Of a DNA stretch of 64,000 nt, positions 63,486 to 64,000 are shown one piece after another (within the stretch, counting starts at the first letter, position 1; every line of letters begins with the position of its first letter). Origin of the DNA: Brettanomyces bruxellensis (Eukaryota > Ascomycota > Pichiomycetes > Pichiales > Pichiaceae); assembly GCF_011074885.1 (NCBI RefSeq), contig NC_054689.1:1240001-1304000 (forward strand), written 5' to 3'. Below the pieces are notes generated by a model that had not been told where the DNA came from, did no database searches, and worked only from the letters and a program-made list of their open reading frames with translations. A program made the translations under genes and the position numbers.

Positions 63486-63784
63486 GCAAACTGGATAAAG
63501 TATCACACTTAAACCCTTAACTATAATATTCCCGTATCTTCTGACAATGCATATTGATCATACCGGTAATCCACATATTAATCGCATCCAGTGACATTCC
63601 AGAGATCAAAATAGCTCCAGATACTACTCGGCTAAACTACAGAAGCTATAACAAGTGAAAGAATATTGAATATTTCCCCATACAACTAAACCAATAAAAC
63701 ATCAACAGCAAAAGAAAAACCAGTACCCCCCAAAGTAAACCGAAACCCCAAGCAAGATATATAAAAGATGGCATCGAGCCGATC

Positions 63785-64000
63785 CTAATTGTTGAATAAA
63801 AACTGCATGTCGGCCGGAGTTAAGCGGTTGGCAGCAGACTGGTCCTTATCCAAAGTAGCCTTGACCATGTTGGCCTTCTTCTCCTGCAACTCGATGATTC
63901 TGGACTCAATACTGTCCTCTATGACCAACTTGACAATGCGGATGGGCCGGAACTGCCCGATTCTATGGATTCTATCGGCAGCCTGGCCTGTGTCTAGAGC
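63785..64000 (-). CDS. RAD16: RAD16 nucleotide excision repair ATPase, 3' end only
   Basis: The last 71 codons and stop of a SWI2/SNF2 ATPase; the rest lies beyond the window. The segment [15 protein letters not shown] is helicase motif [21 protein letters not shown] and the ending [13 protein letters not shown] match the S. cerevisiae Rad16 C-terminus almost word for word. Rad16 acts with Rad7 in global genome nucleotide excision repair. The frame is intact to the window edge. Confidence 0.95.
   Translation of the reverse strand, partial: ALDTGQAADRIHRIGQFRPIRIVKLVIEDSIESRIIELQEKKANMVKATLDKDQSAANRLTPADMQFLFNN

Larger units (their letters stand above)
62551..63784. other. 1.2-kb region HIS4 promoter to RAD16
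   Basis: It has T-rich tracts at 62665-62710, a Gcn4-like site near 62750, and copy C of the dispersed element at 63322-63485. No gene was seen. Confidence 0.55.

Overview
This window is nuclear chromosomal DNA from an ascomycete budding yeast. The genes are compact, mostly intronless and on both strands. The three introns found have a GTAAG-type donor and a TACTAAC branch point. CTG reads as leucine at a conserved site (motif Ia of the DBP10 helicase, complement 26813-26815), so this is not a CUG-Ser yeast. The genes for eIF3e and an NDUFAF3-type complex I assembly factor, both absent from Saccharomyces, together with peroxin and Bdh content point to a Pichiaceae-type yeast. Brettanomyces/Dekkera is my best guess, and that is inference. 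No rRNA, tRNA, CRISPR array or intact transposon was found.

Layout. 0-14 kb: RTP1, ECM1, MCR1, NNR2, an MRP8-like gene, MPO1 (with a 61-nt intron), TSC10, MIC12, MRPL8 and eIF3e. 15-22 kb: PKA catalytic subunit, an unknown 200-aa protein, MNP1, RPB9 and an AFT-type transcription factor. 21.9-24.5 kb is a 2.6-kb stretch without a recognisable gene. 24.5-35 kb: DBP10, HRP1, TRM11 (frameshifted here), RPS19 and RPL18 (each with one intron). 35-47 kb: PAC10, DSC2-like, PEX8, MCM6 and a Zn2Cys6 regulator. 48-64 kb: two 2,3-butanediol dehydrogenase paralogues flanking BIK1 and MRPL51, then NDUFAF3-like, a TMEM205-like membrane protein, a SUR7-family protein, HIS4 and the 3' end of RAD16.

Several neighbourhoods match S. 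cerevisiae gene order from memory: MCR1-NNR2(-MRP8); MNP1-RPB9-AFT1 with all orientations kept; HRP1-TRM11-RPS19-RPL18; PEX8 near PAC10; TSC10 near MIC12; BIK1 near HIS4. This synteny supports several calls, including the AFT1 and PEX8 assignments.

The main points for a second look are: an AFT1 orthologue that lacks the CDC iron-sensing motif, with RCACCC cores upstream; a butanediol dehydrogenase paralogue with a clean mitochondrial presequence; a CGG-N3-CCG motif shared by both BDH promoters beside a Zn2Cys6 regulator; a reading-frame break in TRM11; and a family of three related non-coding elements at 40.0, 44.1 and 63.3 kb. Many upstream non-ATG extensions are possible; the starts given here are the first ATG that fits the family.
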